This document shows, piece by piece, positions 22,100-35,430 of a stretch of 64,000 bases of DNA; positions within the stretch are counted from its first letter, which is position 1, and each line of letters opens with the position of its first letter. Source of the DNA: Siphonodentalium dalli. Taxonomy: Eukaryota; Mollusca; Scaphopoda; Gadilida; Siphonodentaliidae. The stretch spans positions 47,966,194 through 48,030,193 of the forward strand of contig CP136069.1 in NCBI GenBank assembly GCA_032622095.1. Reading direction: 5' to 3'. The position numbers were made by a program, and so were the translations under genes. Below the pieces are notes generated by a model. It was not told where the DNA came from, did no database searches, and was given only the letters and a program-made list of their open reading frames with translations.

Positions 22100-24430
22100 C
22101 TGAAAAGATAAATGCATACTTGTAACAATAATAACAATGCCCTGCCAACTTACCGTGTACTGTCTGCATGAGTGTTATGCATATATGCATGCTGCCAAGT
22201 TAGCATGCTACTTAATGACGTTTGTAAATTTAGCATCAAATGACCGCCCGACTGTGTCTGGAAGGGCAAAATCATGCTAGTACATGTATGAACAATTATC
22301 GTTATTTTTAAAAAGTTGTCGTTCTTGTGCCCCTTGGCTAATCCTATCGAGTCGAGCCTTTATGTGTATGAAAACAAGTGTACATGTATTATAAAATATT
22401 TGAATAATGGCTGTGTTGGTTGTTGCAAACCGACCGTCATTGGGATGTGTGTTCATATCTTTTTACATATACCAGTACAGCCACCATTAAACTATTTTTT
22501 AAATAAATGTGCTTTTTAATGTTTCATACAGACACGGAATGTTGTCTCAAAAACATTAGATTGTCCTACCAACAGCATGGACATTCAACAGGAACCACCA
22601 TCATCATAGAACATTAGCAGCGCTACTTAATCAGGTGGTGCCGTTCAGTTGGATTACATGTAAGCCATCTATACGCCGCAATATTCAAAACTAAACGCAT
22701 TCACAGGCAAGCCCCCCTTGTTATTTTCGAGGATACATTTTGGTGTGTTGGTAAAAAAGCAATGATATCTTGGAAGGCTTTCTCTTATAAAGTATGTGAC
22801 CAATCTATATTTAACTAATGATATGGTGAGTGGCTACATGCTTACGTGAGCACCAATTGCACGAGAAGAGTCAACTAAGAGGAAACATGTCCACGTATGC
22901 TGGACATTTGGGCATGTTCAAATATAATAATCTCGGTTAACGACATGTTAACATCTCCTTTTTTCTGCACTTGTGACGGCTTCAAAATGCGATAAATATT
23001 TGTCCGCTCATATTTTGCGGGTGCCTCTAACTTGTCAAAAAATCGCTAAGAAGGTAAACAAAATTCAACTTCGAAGTGGAACATAAAACAGGACATGAAT
23101 GATTTACGGGGAACAGATGAGCAACATTGGTTTGTGCAGTGTTACGTCTTAACTCTGGTATCTCTTCCCAGCAACACAAATTCTATGAAACTATTTTGAA
23201 GAAACGTTTGCATTTATGATACCCAAATACAAAGGAGAAAATATCACGATTTAGTCATGATGGGTGTGCCTATTGTCCAATGTCAAATCTTGTATATTGG
23301 GTGCGGCAAATCGACGACACATTGTGTGGTCTAATAGCACAAGCATTATTGGTATTGTGTCGTGAAAGAGTTAACTAGTCACAAAATATTTCTATAGCGC
23401 TGTACTTGTACGTGTATGTCCGCCCTATGTAACGTGATTTACTATTATAACAGTCACCACACGGCACAATTGTTTTGACGATTCCGCGACCAATTTCACG
23501 ATTCTGCGGCTTGACAACCACGGTACTAAGGCTGTTTAATGATTCCGCGACCTTATTGTACATTGTATTTTATGACAAACTCAGATAAAGGGGCTTTTTA
23601 CTGAATTAAGTGGGCTTCTTCTTGTGTTCATTGTATAGAGTAGACTTTGCATGCAGGGCCACCAGGTTGACTCACGGAATACATACGGGGATGAGATCTA
23701 TACCTAAAATGAGTCACAATCGGCTCGGTCAAATCGGGACCATCAGATCAAACCGCGAACTGATCGCAAAAAGTCATTTCTTGGGCTACAAGGGGGCATT
23801 AACAGTGCGAAAATTAACATCCAACGTAAGCTTTGATAATCATAAATGGAGGATTTGTCAAATTCGTATCTCTGTTGACGCAATATTCAATTAAACTCAC
23901 CAACGATTGTGGCTTTGACTGTATCTCTTTGGCACTGATCATGTTTTACAACGAAATTAGGGCTATCCTCAACTTCCACTCTAGAAGAGTTATGTAAATC
24001 TATCTACTATCAAAGCCAATAATGCGGATATATTGTTATAGCTTAGACAATTTCATGGCATTGTATGAAGTTATTTTTAGTTAGTAGTAGATTCACTAAA
24101 TTTCAAAATAGTTTAGCATTTATTTCACCAGAGCAGGCACTATATAGCCATTTCATCGACTAAATCCGAGGTGAAGGATGCGGAGTCAGAGGTTGAATTG
24201 CAAATGGTATTAGTAAATCACGAAGCAGCACCCAGTGGTAGACTACGACGATATATGAATCCAAGGCTTTGGTTTATTTATTAGTGGGTTAATATCCCAC
24301 AGTTTTATGGTAATATTTAAAGACATCCTCCAGCATGAATCCTTGTTGATAACGGATGTGGTGGAACCAAAGTTGGATAAATTTCTATGCCATATGTCAG
24401 CCAATACGCCAATGATTATATCTCACACAA

Positions 24431-24900
24431 TATGTGACCCGCCATATCAAATCCAGTCGTAAGTCGGGATTTGTTTTACCCTATGCTAATGCATTCTCTT
24501 ATATATGCGAGTCGACCATAGGTCGCCTCGCATATATAAGAGAATTCATTCATTGGCCTCACAAGTTTTTATCATTTTTTTTAAATAAATGTTTCTTACA
24601 ATTTTTAGGACATAAAATAAAATAAAAAAAACATTACCCTGCGGGGAGCCCCACACATATATAGAAGCATATAGAAGAGTGTCATCTGCTCATGTTTGTC
24701 TGGGGCTCTGTATGGGTGAAATTATAAAATTGTTAAAGAATACAAGAAAAATTATTAAAATTGTAAAAAATTGTTAGGCCAATGCATTCTCTTATATATG
24801 CGAGGCGACCTATGGTCGACTCGCATATATAAGAGAATGCATTGGCACAGGGTAAAAAAAATCCCGACTTACGACTGGATTTGATATGGCGGGTCACATA
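24431..24900. mobile_element. Nested foldback element (unit 2)
   Basis: Copy of the element at 2425-2874. The left palindrome has an imperfect right arm (AGAATTCATTCATTGG), a change shared with unit 3 but not unit 1. Confidence 0.72.
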
Positions 24901-25661
24901 TATAATCAGGGCTCACAATTATATACATGTAGCGGTTGGTATTCAATCTGAGTAACACGTACCATGCATGGGATGTTTGGATTGTATTTCAAAATGAGTA
25001 TCCTGATTAAGTCGTAGTGGATTAACTGCAGCCAATTAGCATCTACTGAATATTTATTATATTTTCAGTAACTTTTTCTGCCAGACTAATCGTATCCCTC
25101 AACCGGAAGATCCATGATGCTATCATTCCCCCAGCAATGGCGGACTATTTATCCCAAACTCGCGAGCACGTAAATTCTGAGTTACATTCGACATGAAATT
25201 TTGGGATTACTCCCCTTACATCGAAATAATTGTCTTCTGTCTCAAATGTGTTTACGTCCAGCTGTCAGAATGTCACTGTGGTTGTAAGACATGGATTTAA
25301 GAACTATTGATGATGACCTTTTACGTCAAATGTTGGAAGCTAACATAGAATGTGGTAACGTTGATACGGTGACTGTCGGTGCCAGCGAGAAATTGTTTGG
25401 AGTGTTCTTAATACACCAATGAAGGGAGCTGCATAATTGAAGACCCTGAGCCAGTGCATTCTCGTATATATGCGAGTCTCCCTTGGGAAACATCGCATAT
25501 AAGAAAATTCACTGCCTAACAAGATCAAGGTAAATGCATTGGCACAGGGTGTTCGCCAAAGTTCAGATAGCTCCAGCTATGGAATGGCTAAAGAGCAGTT
25601 TGCAGCACAAGGAGTGTTTTTAAGACAATATAATAATTTCGAACTAAAATCATAACATCGT

Positions 25662-25916
25662 GTGGCACATGTGATCCCGATTGTAAACCAATCTATATCT
25701 AATCGTTCACTCCGATTACGTATGCATTATACTAACATCGCCGAAAATATCAAACATAACTACCTTACCACTCCTCAGAAAGCATCTTATGAACTACGCT
25801 CAATTGTAAATATGTACAACTCTATTCGTGACGCAACTAACGATGAACTTACGCAAAGAGTGGTTCACCTAAAGTCACTGCATTTAATATATAAGAATGA
25901 CGGTGTGTGTTGTTAA
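25662..25916 (+). other. Unrecognised short open stretch, unit 2
   Basis: 84-codon frame matching 3955-4179 and 47761-48015. Conservation reflects the recent duplication and is not evidence of function. No family recognised. Confidence 0.2.
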
Positions 25917-26003
25917 TTTGGATAAACTATTTGTAAAAATAACCACTTTGAGCATGATTATTGTCCAGTTCTATTTGATCACCCTACCGGAGTATTTCAT
26001 AGC

Positions 26004-26380
26004 AAGGAAATTATTGGTTATTGAAAATTATTGAAGGAAATGTTTAGATAATAAGTTCAGCAAACGACATGTTTTGTGAACTTATTATCTGCGAACATTT
26101 CCAATCGGATAACTACTCATTAAAGGTACGGTTGGCCTTGGAGGTGGGTATCCTGTGAAAATATTTCCACCGGTCAAAAACCGCCACAAACAGAAAGAAC
26201 ATCAAAATGTAGACAGACTTTGTCCGTATATAAATAAGAAATATCGTATAAACAGTATGTTATTGTCACATGTTTGACCATTGTTATGTAAACAAAGGCA
26301 TAAAAAGTTACTTTTCTGGAGTTTGTTTATATTATGATGGTAAACATAAAGAGCGTTCTTTGTTGGTGAATTCCTGATAT
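26004..26380. mobile_element. Insertion in gene B intron 2, unit 2 only
   Basis: About 377 bases replace about 20 bases of units 1 and 3. It contains an imperfect hairpin (GGAAATGTTTAGATAATAAG / CTTATTATCTGCGAACATTTCC). No frame of interest; type unknown. Confidence 0.6.
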
Positions 26381-27202
26381 GGAAGTTCTGTCTAAGAACG
26401 GTCCGTGGTATATATGTAGCATGGTATATTCATTAGTCACCAAGTAATGTAATAATGTAGCCCAAACCGTAATTAGCAACTACCAGTTAATTAAATTGAT
26501 GTCTTAAGCACCATTAATCTCTGCCGATATATTGTATAGGGAGTTGTAAACGACTAATTGGATTGGTCATTTTTGAAGTTATATATATTGATGCATGTAT
26601 TGGTTATTCAATATCGCTATTGCCTTTCTACATTTGACTCCTATATTGCAGTTGCTTTGGTCAACATATGAAGATATGATTAATTTTAATCAGGGTATGT
26701 GATGTAGTGCACACTACAGATGGTACTGGGACGTCATCATGCCCATAACTTTCCACTGGTAAACATAAGTTATACATGCATACATATGTAGATTTTGATA
26801 TATCACGCTATAAGGTGAAAACTTAAATTAATACAAAAATCAATCACGCGATACTTTACAAATTGCGAAATTGTAATTATTGCAATTTATGTCTGAATGC
26901 ATTGATTTCAGCTACCAAATTTAATTTGGGAATTAACCCTTTCATGACTTAGAGCTGCGCTGGTGCAGCATTAAAATTATGTGCCAGTGCATCATCTTAA
27001 ATATGCGAGTCTCACGAGCTAACATACCTAAGATAATGAATTGGCTTACAAGGTCGAGGTAATATTGCTAGGTCAATATTTTATCTTAAATGTGCGAGGT
27101 TCCCAATGGGAGACTCGCAAAAGTTCAGAAAGTTCCAGTCATGGGCGGGTAAAGAAATTTAGAACGGCCCGGGATGAATGGAATATTGTTATGTGTATTT
27201 AC

Positions 27203-27328
27203 CGCTTGTGCAGCTGGTATTGAATCCATTGTATTTGAATCCCACAACACACTGGCAGGTACCATCTCGGCATTCAGAGTTGACCACTTGACAGTCTGAA
27301 GAAACACTGCAGCTGGCACCGAAACTAC
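27203..27328 (-). CDS. Gene B exon 2: six-cysteine EB/EGF-like module
   Basis: 126-nt phase 1-1 exon with the same cysteine spacing as gene A exon 2 and the same residues (VVGFKYNG). The acceptor is preceded by TTTCTTGTATTTACTTGTAG. That intron end also reads through in the exon's own frame as a hydrophobic stretch starting with ATG at 27395, giving a possible second first exon. The donor is GTAAATAC. Confidence 0.82.
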
Positions 27329-27395
27329 CTACAAGTAAATACAAGAAAACCATAGTCAGAAATGGTAACGCCTCCAAGATCACATTATTAGCCAT
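27329..27395 (-). CDS. Possible alternative first exon of gene B (signal peptide)
   Basis: Open sequence directly upstream of and in frame with exon 2. It starts at an ATG and encodes about 22 residues (MANNVILEALPF then LTMVFLYLLV) that look like a signal peptide, with a plausible cleavage after FGA in exon 2. Transcription from a nearby start would yield signal peptide + EB + PAN, without the N-terminal PAN domain. The same bases act as polypyrimidine tract and acceptor when exon 1 is used. Kept in unit 1 (5277-5343) with one Val/Glu change. It could be chance coding in an intron end. Confidence 0.4.
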
Positions 27396-27537
27396 AAATA
27401 GAAATTATAATAATATGATATAAACTAGCTTTCAAATCCCATGTGGGAAATTTGCATACCTCCATATATCAAGTTTTCCCCGTTTCTCGTGTTATACATT
27501 ACATTCTTCAAGCTGTCTTTTTTATTACACTAGCTGG

Positions 27538-27986
27538 TGGGCCCGACTTCGTCAGGGCTGTTTCCCATCTGATTTCCGGCGAAAGGCGCGATTTGACCTT
27601 GAATTGACTATTTTGAAAGTCAAGGTCAGGTCGGGGTCATGATTTGACCCGTCCAAAACACTCCCCGGAGAAAAGTATCCCTATGTATCAAATTTCGTCG
27701 CAGTCCGTTTTACCCGATTTGACCTTGAATTGACCATTTCGAAGGTCAAGGTCAGGTCGGGGTCACGATTTGACCCGTAAAAAACACCCCCTTACAAAAG
27801 TACCCCTAGGTATCAAATTTCGTCGAAATCAATCCGTCTTACCTGATTTGACCTTTGATTGGCCATATTGAAGGTCAATGTCACGCCGGGGTCACGATTT
27901 TACCCGTCCAAAACACTCCCCGGATAAAAGTAGCCATATGTATCAAATTTCGTCGAAATCCGTCCGTTTTACCCAATTTGACCTTG
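27538..27986 (+). repeat. 129-bp tandem repeat with TCAAGGTCA motifs (unit 2)
   Basis: Unit 2 copy of the array at 5480-5937, again placed directly before LINE-A. Small indels (a few bases lost in GTCGAAATCAGTCC) distinguish it. Confidence 0.83.
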
Positions 27987-28933
27987 TACAATTCAACTCT
28001 TCCAAGACAAAAATAATAAATTTTTCCTTTTCATCTAATTACAATACTCTAAGTGTCGTAATGGACGGTCAGTTAATAGAGCAGGTAGACACACATAGAC
28101 ATCTTGGTGTGTTTCTTCAGTCTAACCTCAATTGGGACAAGCAAATAGAAAATTTGTGTGGAAGCTTAAGATCTCGCCCATCGCAATTGAGACGATTGAA
28201 ATTCACAGTTAATCGGCGAACCTTGGAATGTATGTACAAAACCTTTATTTTGCCGCTTATGGATTACGGAGATGTAATTTGGGCTCACGAACCGAACACT
28301 CTTCTTGTACTGCTTGATCGGATACATTACGATGCCGCTCGAATTGTTAGTGGGTTAAATAAATCTGTTTCGAATGAAAAACTCCTCACTGAACTAGGAT
28401 GCCCTACACTTTACACCAGACGCGAACACCATAAATTTAATACTTGGCAGAAAATAATTATTGGTAAAGCTCCCAATTACCTGAGTACACTCTTGCCGAC
28501 CTTTACTAAAGATCAATCTACCTACTCACATCGATACCCATTATTATTCTTACAGAAACGCAACAATACAGAACATTTTAAATCGACCTTTCTGCCTGAG
28601 ATGGTAATTAAATGGAATGCTGTGGTAATAAATGGTTCATCTGATCGCACCAAAACCGACATATTGAAATTAATGTATGACAAATTGCCTATATTTCCCC
28701 CAAAACCGCCGCCATACTTCAATTCAGGCTCTCGCAAATGGAACATCGTGCACACCAAGCTAAGGAATAATGGCAGCGATTTAAATTTTGATAAACTTGA
28801 AAACTATATCTCTATAACAGCCCACTGTCAATGTGGGTTTTATATTGAAGACGCCTCGCATCTTTTCTTCCAGTGCCCGTTATTTGAAGAGAGTCGCTTA
28901 ATATTCATTCCTCCAACGCCTTTGGCTAAATGA
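27878..28933 (+). pseudogene. LINE-A reverse transcriptase frame, frameshifted (unit 2)
   Basis: Same protein region as 6012-7001. The cysteine-histidine motif is present (CQCGFYIEDASH), then the frame leaves the normal one after SRLIF. The first 36 or so codons are repeat-derived. Confidence 0.78.
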
Positions 28934-29430
28934 AATTTTCGTTGATAGGGTTGAAGATATCCTCTTTGGTCAAAGCAACCTATCCAATACCTTAAATGAT
29001 AAATTCTTTCGCAATACGCAAACTTTCATTGCATCATCGGGTAGATTTCATTGACGGAAAATCTTCAAAATCCAAATAAGCCTATATCTTCATACATTCC
29101 CCATATTTCCATCAAAATACTCGGCTCAGCTCGCCATAGGACCTACATCCCATCCTTGATATCTGTCTACTCACTTTATACCTCACCCTCATTTTCGACC
29201 CTCCTCGTTTTAGGTACTACATTCCAACTATAAGCTAACATTGAGTCCTACATAATTCCATATACAATTAATAATTTGCGTTTCAATATTGTTAAGGGAG
29301 AGGAACAATATTCTAAGTTGAATAACTTGTGCTCCCATCCCTTTTGATTAACTCATATCTTATTTCAGATTCTAATTTGTTAAATGTATTATGTAATGAG
29401 GGTCAAATAAAATATGCTCAAGTCAAGTCT
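27987..29430 (+). mobile_element. LINE-A: 5'-truncated non-LTR retrotransposon (unit 2)
   Basis: Copy of LINE-A in intron 1 of gene B, antisense to the gene. The frame is shifted by a 4-base insertion near 28906, which replaces the last roughly 50 residues with a short tail ending at 28933. The array upstream happens to be open in the same frame, so the frame can be extended back to 27878 with no meaning for the element. Confidence 0.85.
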
Positions 29431-29748
29431 CATGGTATTGTCTAAGGTTAAAGGCTATACAACGAAAAAATGTCGCAATTGACAAACAACAAACTTACCC
29501 CACGCACTGGACATGTGTGAGCTCTTCTCGATTACACAGGGGCGTGTCGTGAAAACGCAAATTAAATAAATATTTAAATTTAAGACGAGCACGTAACTTT
29601 AAAAAACGCATATGTGTAGATATAATACGCTGCAATGGGCATCAAATAATCGAGTACCTCCTGACTTACTTCTAACGGCCATAATTCACAAACGCCTGAA
29701 CCGATTCTTAAAATTCCAACGCCAAATAATCCACAATTCTATGATAAA

Positions 29749-30768
29749 CTGTTCCAAAACTTCGAAAACAGAAGCTGAACAAATTATTACGGAGAACACC
29801 CGCGCCTGGGTACCACTTTATCACCGGAGAAAATATACCGTCCATTTCAATTTCAATATTTATCGATAAATACCACCTTTTTACAAATCTCCTTCGTGTA
29901 TCGACAGATCAATCACATATTTGAATCAAAATCGCCGCTCTTTTCCTATATTTCAGCAATAATTTCTTTAGTGTTCCATTACACATGCACTCAATGACAT
30001 ATTGGCGAACACGCACTCAGTATACTGATCGTTGATTACTTAAAATGGCATCACGCGTATTGTGTGTAATCCGAAGTCGCTTCGTAATGATCGTTACATA
30101 TAGGAAAAGAGTGGCAACTTGGATTCAAATATGCGATCTATTTGGGCGGATTTCAACACAGATGTATGTCGCATTTTTCGATTTTCGCTGTCGATTGAAC
30201 GCTGTATAGTCCACATTGGGCAAGTACGATTAATTAGTTCGACGATATATAGGTACTGTTCCAAAACTTCGAAAACAGAAGCTGAAAAAATAATTACGGA
30301 GAACACCCGCTCCTGTGTACCACTTTATCACCGGAGAAAATATACCGTCCATTTCAATTTCAATATTTATCGATAAACACCACCTTTTTACAAATCTCCT
30401 TCGTGTATCGACAGATCAATCACATATTTGAATCCAAGTCGCCACTCTTTTCTATATTTCAGCAATAATTTATTTAGTGTTCCATTACACAAGCACTCAA
30501 TGACATATTGGCGAAAACGCACTCAGTATACTGATCATTGTTTGGTTAAAATGGCATCACGCGTATTGTGTGTAATGCGAAGTCGCTTCGTAATGATCGT
30601 TACATGTAGGAAAAGAGTGGCAACTTGGATTCAAATATGCGATCTATTTGGGCGGATTTCAACACAGATGTATGTCGCATTTTTCGATTTTCGCTGTCGA
30701 TTGAACGCTGTATAGTCCACATTGGGCAAGTACGATTAATTAGTTCGACGATATATAGGTACTACTGC
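29749..30768. repeat. 507-bp nested tandem duplication, unit 2 only
   Basis: Two direct copies, 29749-30255 and 30256 to about 30768, joined at AGGTACTGTTCCAAAAC. Unit 1 has a single copy at about 7704-8215. The copies differ by a few substitutions. Confidence 0.88.
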
Positions 30769-30922
30769 ATGCAAAACCATAAGGTAACTGGACCTGGTTT
30801 AAACGGGCACTGTACACTAAATCCGGTCATTTATGGGATCATCTCCTTTTATACTCAACATAATATATGCAACAAATGAATGAATTTGAACCATGGATGA
30901 GTGAAAAATACACTCATTTGAT

Positions 30923-31027
30923 CTATGAACGATGCAAACAACATGGTAAATATAATGAAATGAATTTATGACTGTAGTCATAAATTCATTTTCATTATAA
31001 TTACCATGTTGTTTGCATCGTTCATAG
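30923..31027. repeat. Near-perfect palindrome upstream of LINE-B (unit 2)
   Basis: Unit 2 copy of the palindrome at 8372-8477, with the same arms and centre. Confidence 0.8.
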
Positions 31028-31464
31028 AGTACATGAGAGGTATCTCCAGGTATCCACGAAATCGATATGTTTTGTCCATTGAAAATAAAATCTATATCAG
31101 GAAGATCCTTGTAAAAGTAGAGAATATAACATACGGAAATATAACACCCATATGCATGTATATATTATATACTATACCGTGCCATTCCTATATGTGGCAT
31201 TCGCATCATGTCATTTTTAGATCTCGTGGTGCAGTACTTTATAGGGTCGTGAGGTTAGTACTATGCAACACAATTATTGTACTGTTACCGTTATCGGCAA
31301 CCAGAAAATGTTGATCTTGTAAAGTACGAGTTGTGCTTTATAGTGTTCTGGTGAATACATCCTTGTAAATTGATTGCACTGTTTATTTGAATTCAACTAC
31401 TCTTCATTTACAACACAAAGCGATGGCTTGTCTGTCTATGTTATTTTCTGTAAATTATTTATAA

Positions 31465-33122
31465 CTGGGTTTCACCTGGACAGATTATTTAATATAATAT
31501 TCGACTCTGGGATACTCCCAGAAAACTGGGTAATTGGTATGATAAAACCATTTTATAAGAAAACTGGAGATCCGGGTAATCCAAAATCTAACAGAGGAAT
31601 AACATTACTAAGTTGTCTAGCTAACGTTTTCACATCAATTTTAAATACCCGATTAACAATATATGCTGGAGAAAAAACACAATAAATAACAATCAAATAG
31701 GATTCAGGAAGAAACATTCAACAAGTGACGATGTTTTCCTATTGAAAACTATCATTGATATTTATTTTGTGAGCGGAATTAAATTATATTGCACATTTGT
31801 CGACTTTCGCAAAGCTTTCGACACGGTATGGATGGATGAACTTAGGATCAAGATGTTGCACAATGATCTTAGTGGGAGATATTCAGAGTCATTGAAATTT
31901 TTTATTATAAAATAAAATCCTGTGCCAAGGAAAGGGATATCAAGTCGAACTATTCTCGAGCAATATTGTCTTGTGTCAAGGTGAATTAATGTCCCTATTT
32001 TTTGGTATATCAACGACCTTTATAAATTTCTAGAAGACTGCAATAAATAGCCTTAAACACTTATTTATGTTAAAACACAGGCTGCGTTGTAAACTTATTA
32101 TGCTTGCTATACGCCGATGATACTGTAATACTTACAGATACTGAAGGAGATATGACACGCGAACTTCGGGCATTTGAGGATTATTCAGAAGCATGGAAAT
32201 TACATGTCAATATTAAGAACAATAAAGTTACTATATTCTGCAAACAATTCCCAAAAAATCCACCAAAATTCTCCTTCAATGGAAATGTCCTTGAAACCGT
32301 CAAGGAAGTTAATTATCTTGGAGTGAAGTTGTTTTTCAATGGTCGGGTCTGTGTAGCCATAAACAGAAATAAAGAGGTTGCCATAAAAGCCACTTACGGC
32401 CAGACCAGATCTCCTAATTGATATCATGCTGACACTCGTCCAACATAAAATCGCTCCAATTTTATTATATGGCAGCGAAGCGTGGGGATTCGAACCAATC
32501 AAAGACATAGAATATGTTCACTTGCAATTATGTAAAATATTACTGGGAATGAAATTAAGCACACCAAGTTATATGGTTTATGGTGAGTTAGGGAGATACC
32601 CGATGTATATTGCTAGTAAATGCAGAACTATTTCTTATTGGTCTAAGTTAGATACACAAGCAGGGTCTATACTAGCTAAAGACATATCTAAACTCGTCTT
32701 ATCATGCAGTAAGATAAGATGGATAGAAAAATATTAGATGTATAATGATTGAAAGTGATTTAAGTGAAACCTTCGCCACACAAGCACCCCTGTCGAAATC
32801 AGTAATCAGGAAAGTTAAACAAGTTTTGACTGAACAGTTTGAAGACAGTTGGCGGATAGAAATAGGGGATTAATCTCGGGGTTTACTATATCGACAACTT
32901 AAACCGAAATTGAATTTTAGTAAACACCTCACTGAGTTACCGTGAACATTATTTGAGCAACTTGTTAAGATTAGAACCGCTAACCATAAACTATCTACAG
33001 AGTCAGGCCGATGGCATGATGATGACCAGCTTAAAGAGAACAGAATATGCAGGGCCCGTAGGGAAGGATTTGGGGAGGACTACCAGCATGTGCTAATCTG
33101 TAAGTATTTCACAATCTGAGAG
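31465..33122 (+). mobile_element. LINE-B: decayed non-LTR reverse transcriptase (unit 2)
   Basis: Copy of LINE-B with the same order of boxes (ILPENWVIG, GFRKKHSTSDDV, FVDFRKAFDTV, LLYADDTVIL). Extra indels near 31668 and 31875 break frames at places intact in unit 1, so decay has continued separately since the duplication. Confidence 0.85.
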
Positions 33123-33634
33123 TTAAAAATAAACTTAGCACTACTGGGAGTAGCATAACCTGACAAACATGAGTGGGCTTTTGTCGCACAAGCGGTCGAG
33201 CAATGATATAATCAAAATGAAACATCCGACCAGACATTTAGTGAGTGTAGGCAGTCTGGCGCAGCTCTCTCGGTGAATTGTCAATGCAGCTCATTTCAGG
33301 AAGGCATTGAGGATTCATCGAATGGCGTGGCAAAAAAAACCCTAACGCTACCAAAGGGTTGAGATAAAATGATAATATAATATAGGCTAACCTGGGGTCA
33401 CTGCTTGTAAATATTTATTTGTTTATATATATGAAAATATGTTTTGTCCATCTACTAATGCACCTATGCCCTGTGTTTATTTGCAACTAAGTCATACTAA
33501 ACTTATAAACAAATTCTTGTTTATGTATGAGAGTTCCATGTGTTTCATACTTGCTTTAGCGTTATCAAAACAATAACTGTATACGTATGCACGTGTTCTC
33601 TAATGAATATGTAGTCAATTCGTTTGTAAAATAC

Positions 33635-33956
33635 CTTGTATGCCTCGTTGTCTGTGATATCTTGATCCGATTTCGTTTGTCGTGGGCTCGCGCCCGTCCA
33701 ATATATTGCTGTTAAGCGTGCATTGACCATATGTTGGGTTGTAGTAGTAAGACCAGCACTGTGGATGTCCCAAGCAAGACACAGCACACTGTCCAATAGT
33801 AATTCCTGACATCACACCCAGCTTTGTTCGGACATCGTCAAACACAAGACCGTCGTACATGCTGTCGGAATAAAACAAGGCAACTTGTCCTGGTGTGGCA
33901 AGTACATTGACCAGGCAGACCAACGAAAACAATAGACACATGTACAGACGGACCAT
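33635..33956 (-). CDS. Gene B exon 1: signal peptide and PAN/Apple-like domain
   Basis: First exon of gene B; the spliced product is 237 residues (322 + 126 + 266 nt). The start at 33956 (MVRLYMC) is preferred over an in-frame Met five codons upstream because it aligns with the gene A start. A hydrophobic core (LLFSLVCLVNVLA) is followed by a four-cysteine PAN/Apple-like region (GQCAVSC, HPQCWSYYY, QCTL) ending in SRYHRQRGIQ. The donor is ACAAG/GTATTT in phase 1. Intron 1 is about 6.3 kb and contains antisense LINE-A and LINE-B. The protein should be secreted; its role is unknown. Confidence 0.82.
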
Positions 33957-34370
33957 GATACTGCCACGCAAAAGCTTTTAATACACTTTCAAAGTAGTTG
34001 GTATGTTTATTGGCTCCTCCTCTGGATTTCCAGGTAACTGTGTTGTGGTGTGATATACGGATATTATTCCCAAGCATAGCATGGACTTGTATAGCTCATT
34101 GTCTGCTATTTGGCCAGATGATGTTTAGTGTTATGGCATAGTTACCTTGGAAAGTTTATGAGAGCCAAATATTGATAACTGCACTGCGAGACACCATTGT
34201 ATACCAATACCCAGGAAGGACATTAAAACGATGGCTTTATCACAAGCTGCTCTGTACAGAACGATACACAATAAATCCGCATTTTCCCGGAAGTACCTGC
34301 GCATGAGGTGCCGTGTGACGAATATACACATACAGCGGTATTGTTCGATTTCATTGCCGAATGAACCCCA
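33957..34370 (-). promoter_or_regulatory. Upstream region of gene B exon 1
   Basis: Unit 2 counterpart of the upstream region of gene C, nearly identical to it. Parts resemble the gene A upstream region, such as GATGGCTTTATCACAAGCTG here and GATGGCTTATCCACAAGCTG there. Confidence 0.3.
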
Positions 34371-34814
34371 TAGTTGGGATCAATGAAAATATTGCAAAGT
34401 TTGTACTTAAGGTGGTACTGAGGTGGCCGTTTTGTCCACCCTCACAAAAACACAGTTCCTCTGGTATGTAATTGAAGAGTTAAAACGGCATTGTAGTCAT
34501 TTTAAAACATTCCTGTTAGTGTGTGCGTGTGTGATAACATTTAATCAATTAAATTCTTTATTGTCAGTTCGACGTGACGTAGTTCGGTTTGTTTCATCGG
34601 AGTTTATCTGGCGGGTGAAGGAAAGACCAGACAATCTCACGCCACTTCCCGTCAAAGACATTTTGGGCTGAAATTTCCCAGAATATGGGGACCATCCAGA
34701 GAGCTTCAAATGGGTCTAACAGTGATAATATTTTACAAAGAAGATAATGGTCCAGGATAAAAGTATGTGAAGTGACGCTGTCGGAGTCAGGTGGAGGAAA
34801 AAACAAAAGGGGGG

Positions 34815-35430
34815 GCAACTAAATCGATGATTTGTTTTGTCGCCGATTTCCACCAAATTTACATATAATCATCTGCATTATGTGAAAAATCTAATGGTGT
34901 GGTATAAAGAATGGTGACAGGGTGTTGCCATTCGAGTCAGGCGCTGTAAGTGAGAGGGACATCAACATCTATAAGAATATATTTTGTCGCCGATTTCCAC
35001 CCAATTTAATTATATAATATGATATATGAGGAGTCTAATGGTGCGGTTTAAGGATGCTAAAGTGTTGCCGTTCGAATCAGGGGTGGAGAGGGAGAGTTGC
35101 ACCATAACAGATAAGTATATTTTTTGTCGCTGATTTCCACAAAATTTATATGTACTAATTTCCAATATATGATAAGTCTAGGCGTGGTTTAAAGATGCCA
35201 TAATGTTGCCATTCGAGTCAGAGGCGGGGAGGGATATGGGTACCAAACATTGATACCACTATATTTTTCAACGATTTCCATAAAATTTATATACATGTTG
35301 TATAACCATATCCACGATATGAGGAATCTAACGGTGTTGTATACATATGCCATAATCTTATCGTTCGAGTCACAGGTGATGGGAAAGGGGCACTAAATCG
35401 ATACGAATATTTTTTATTTGTCAACCAAAT
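34815..35430 (+). repeat. About 142-bp diverged tandem array, forward (unit 2)
   Basis: Unit 2 copy of the array at 12280-12905. The preceding poly-G run is only about seven bases here. Confidence 0.75.

Larger units (their letters stand above)
1..22110. repeat. Tandem segmental duplication, unit 1 (about 22.1 kb)
   Basis: The first bases of the window recur at 22111 and 43396, and the order of features is kept in each copy: foldback element, exon 2, 129-bp repeat, LINE-A, LINE-B, exon 1, arrays, TTCGG element, LINE remnants, exon 3. By eye the copies show only scattered substitutions and indels, so the duplication is recent or homogenised by gene conversion. Unit 1 has private features: a 74-bp tandem duplication at 327-474, an inverted duplication at 2934-3709 and a block at about 17463-17949. 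Confidence 0.97.
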
